Shown here: piece after piece, positions 62,156-64,000 of the stretch
Layout of the letters: each line of letters starts with the position of its first letter
Numbering within the stretch: position 1 is the stretch's first letter
Assembly: GCF_004343195.1 (NCBI RefSeq)
Contig: NZ_SMCR01000004.1
Location: 248,001 to 312,000, forward strand
Length of the DNA: 64,000 bases
Direction: 5' to 3'
Source of the DNA: Biostraticola tofi
Lineage (GTDB): Bacteria; Pseudomonadota; Gammaproteobacteria; Enterobacterales; Enterobacteriaceae
Program-made: the position numbers and the translations under genes
Notes under the pieces: model-generated
Seen by the model: the letters and a program-made list of their open reading frames with translations, nothing else
Told to the model about the DNA's origin: nothing
Databases searched by the model: none

Positions 62156-64000
62156 GTACAGCTACTACATCCCTGGAATGTAAATACCCGGATGCCTGGA
62201 CCGGTAAACAAAAAAAGTACTGGGTTGAGATTCAGCTCATGGATGAACGCGAAACTCCCATCCCTGATATGCCATATGTGGCTGAGAATGCAGCGACTCG
62301 TAGCCAGTGTGCTTCCTATACCGGCAAAAGCGACGCCAGTGGTATAATTCGAATAGAAGGACTACATCCTCTTGAGCTTATTTTGCATATTGAAGCAAAA
62401 CCGCTTGCGGATGAGATGGAAAAAAGAGCATTGAGGCCCTTTGGGCGCAGTGAGGATGATTCCACTGTAAAACCTAAAGCAGCTGTTGAAGGATACGAAT
62501 ATCGTTACCTGAAAATAGGCCAGCTGTGCGATTCTCTTCCGGAGATGATGCCGGAATGGAAAGATAAAGCGAATCCACCTGAATACCATTTCCCGGACGC
62601 CCAGTTTACCGGACAGACGATAAAAAAACTTAACTGCCGGTATGTTTTTGAAGTCTGCCCATTTCGCGCATGGTCATTAATGTTGCATCATCAAACGGAT
62701 TATTCGATAGTTAATGCCTACAATCTGGGAATAATGGCCGATCTTTCTTACTCTGCGGAAGAGCAAATTATTCGATATTTCGAGCAGGAATGTGTCGATC
62801 TCTCCGCTGCACCGAAATTAAGTGATGAGCACGACTATTACGCCGTGGTTAAAGATGTCCCCTTTAGCCAGCGCTATATCAATCCACGCTTTGTTACCAC
62901 CGCCGGAAGTATTATTCAGCATGATACTCAGTTATTTTATGTTTCTAATGATGAACATGTCATTGTGGCCTGGCGTGGTACGCAGGAGGTGAGGGACTGG
63001 GTAACGGATATTACCTTTAGTCCACAGGCGTGTCCGTCCTATCTTGTCCCCACGGGTAAAATTCATAAGGGTTTTTTAGATGCTTTTGAGTATGCTAAAG
63101 ATAAGTCACAAGATAGTTTTAAAGAAATAAAAAATTTAATCACAATTGAACAAAGAGAGCTATTCCTTTGCGGACACAGCTTAGGAGGAGCGCTGGCATT
63201 AATTTATGCCGCAGAGTTAAAATCAATAAAACCGCTTCTTTACACCTACGGTATGCCGAGGGTGTTTACTGCCGACGCCGTCCTGCAGCTTACGGGTATT
63301 ACGCATTACCGGCACGTTAATGACTCGGATACCATCACCAGCGTACCAATGGATGCAAATCTCTATAACTGGTTTTATGAGATTTATGGTCCGGTTGGTA
63401 GCGTACTGGGTACAACATGGTCTGTAGCGGAACTGCTCTCACAAAAAATCACCGGCATTACCGTGGGGGATTGCTTCTGGCATCATGGAGATATTGTGCT
63501 GTTCTATTATACCACCCAGGTGGTGGAAAGCCTGCAATGCGAAGGCTCAATGAGCGCCCCTAAATGCCGCAGGATAAAGTACCGTCTGCCTAAAAAAACG
63601 AAATATTATTTAATCCCCTCCCTGGCGGAAGAGAAAAGCATTTCTGCAAAAAATCAGGATATTCAATTTATTCGCTCTTTAACACCCGACAGCATGAAGC
63701 AATTTTTTCCCAAAAACACAAACCCGGATTTAGACTCCATACTTACCGACCCGCGCAACCATTTTATGCCCGCCGCCTATCTGCCGTATATTAATGACCA
63801 ACTGGTGGAACTGGTTTGCCCCGATGCCCCTCTGAAACGTATAGAGAGCAGGGGCGCATTCGAAAAACAGTTATCAGATGCCGGTATCCCGGATAATGAA
63901 AAGGAAAGAAATCGACTGTTTGCCGCGTTGCAGCGTCTGGTAGTGGAAACCCTGAAAGTAACGGAACAAATGCCTGAAGGGAAGCCCGCCCTGGAGCGTT
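62152..64000 (+). CDS. T6SS class 3 lipase (phospholipase) effector, 3' end outside window
   Basis: An open frame of 616 codons runs off the window end. The N-terminus (about 20-85) has a beta-rich adaptor-like segment (YWVEIQLMDERETPIPDMPY, SDASGIIRIEGLHP) echoing the VgrG tail. The Lipase_3 domain has VAWRGTQEVRDWVTDI, the nucleophile elbow GHSLGGALAL (Ser343), a likely Asp393 in DSDTITSVP and His444/445 in FWHHGD, giving a full catalytic triad. It should hydrolyse membrane phospholipids of target cells after delivery by VgrG. Lipase-class-3 effectors are known from Enterobacter-type T6SS. The ATGA overlap with vgrG supports co-delivery. The immunity gene should follow outside the window. 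Confidence 0.85.
   Translation, partial: MSTATTSLECKYPDAWTGKQKKYWVEIQLMDERETPIPDMPYVAENAATRSQCASYTGKSDASGIIRIEGLHPLELILHIEAKPLADEMEKRALRPFGRSEDDSTVKPKAAVEGYEYRYLKIGQLCDSLPEMMPEWKDKANPPEYHFPDAQFTGQTIKKLNCRYVFEVCPFRAWSLMLHHQTDYSIVNAYNLGIMADLSYSAEEQIIRYFEQECVDLSAAPKLSDEHDYYAVVKDVPFSQRYINPRFVTTAGSIIQHDTQLFYVSNDEHVIVAWRGTQEVRDWVTDITFSPQACPSYLVPTGKIHKGFLDAFEYAKDKSQDSFKEIKNLITIEQRELFLCGHSLGGALALIYAAELKSIKPLLYTYGMPRVFTADAVLQLTGITHYRHVNDSDTITSVPMDANLYNWFYEIYGPVGSVLGTTWSVAELLSQKITGITVGDCFWHHGDIVLFYYTTQVVESLQCEGSMSAPKCRRIKYRLPKKTKYYLIPSLAEEKSISAKNQDIQFIRSLTPDSMKQFFPKNTNPDLDSILTDPRNHFMPAAYLPYINDQLVELVCPDAPLKRIESRGAFEKQLSDAGIPDNEKERNRLFAALQRLVVETLKVTEQMPEGKPALER

Noticed and set aside
1-64000. tRNA, rRNA or phage attachment sites as explanations for the accessory content
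   Set aside because: No T-loop-like GGTTCGAATC pattern, integrase gene or transposase was found on either strand by eye; a tRNAscan or IS search would be needed to exclude them fully.

Overview
The window is about 64 kb of chromosomal DNA from a gammaproteobacterium, most likely of the order Enterobacterales. The support is a yegT-yegU-yegV block with a converging yegW, a divergent qorB/ytfH pair, a VirK/YbjX-family gene and an enterobacterial-style type VI secretion (T6SS) gene order. The genus cannot be fixed from sequence alone. Most of the window is a mosaic of accessory loci, including about ten decayed genes. No tRNA, rRNA, CRISPR array or intact insertion sequence was seen.

Left part (1-22.5 kb). 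A TetR tail, an HxlR/NmrA divergent pair and a 651-residue aspzincin-like (M35-type) metalloprotease open the window. A junkyard of gene fragments follows (3971-5339), with a 9-bp tandem repeat at one seam. Next is a minus-strand metal-chelate uptake operon: TonB receptor, periplasmic binding protein, SAM methyltransferase and FecCD/BtuC-type permease. It has no ATPase gene, and a Zur-like palindrome lies over its likely promoter. Several small modules of a regulator plus a redox enzyme or hydrolase follow: SDR/LysR, hydrolase/CGNR and AraC/SDR. The hydrolase/CGNR pair is separated by four copies of a 7-bp operator half-site in a regular arrangement.

Centre (22.5-48.6 kb). A nucleoside/ribosyl module (yegTUV, converging yegW) is followed by a GntP-family transporter and mannonate dehydratase. 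Then come an M48 membrane protease, an alcohol dehydrogenase/LysR pair and qorB/ytfH. An alginate or polyuronate utilisation locus spans 36.2-43.3 kb: a sodium:solute symporter diverges from an exported alginate-lyase-family enzyme, a cytoplasmic PL17-type oligoalginate lyase, an SDR that could reduce the resulting keto-uronate (DEH), and an FCD-type GntR regulator. A 13-bp GntR-like operator sits in the divergent promoter. A glutathione transferase/LysR pair of different base composition, a universal stress protein and an MFS exporter/LysR pair complete this part.

Right part (48.6-64 kb). After a 0.9-kb AT-rich gene-free stretch a T6SS locus runs to the window end: tssB, tssC, tssK, tssL, an OmpA-domain membrane protein, hcp, tssH (clpV), a small AT-rich two-gene cassette, vgrG and a class 3 lipase effector cut by the window edge. 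tssA, E, F, G, J and M are not in the window and presumably lie beyond it. The cassette between clpV and vgrG (58703-59559) has the size, membrane topology and overlap expected of an undescribed membrane-targeting effector and its immunity protein. It is the best candidate for something new here.
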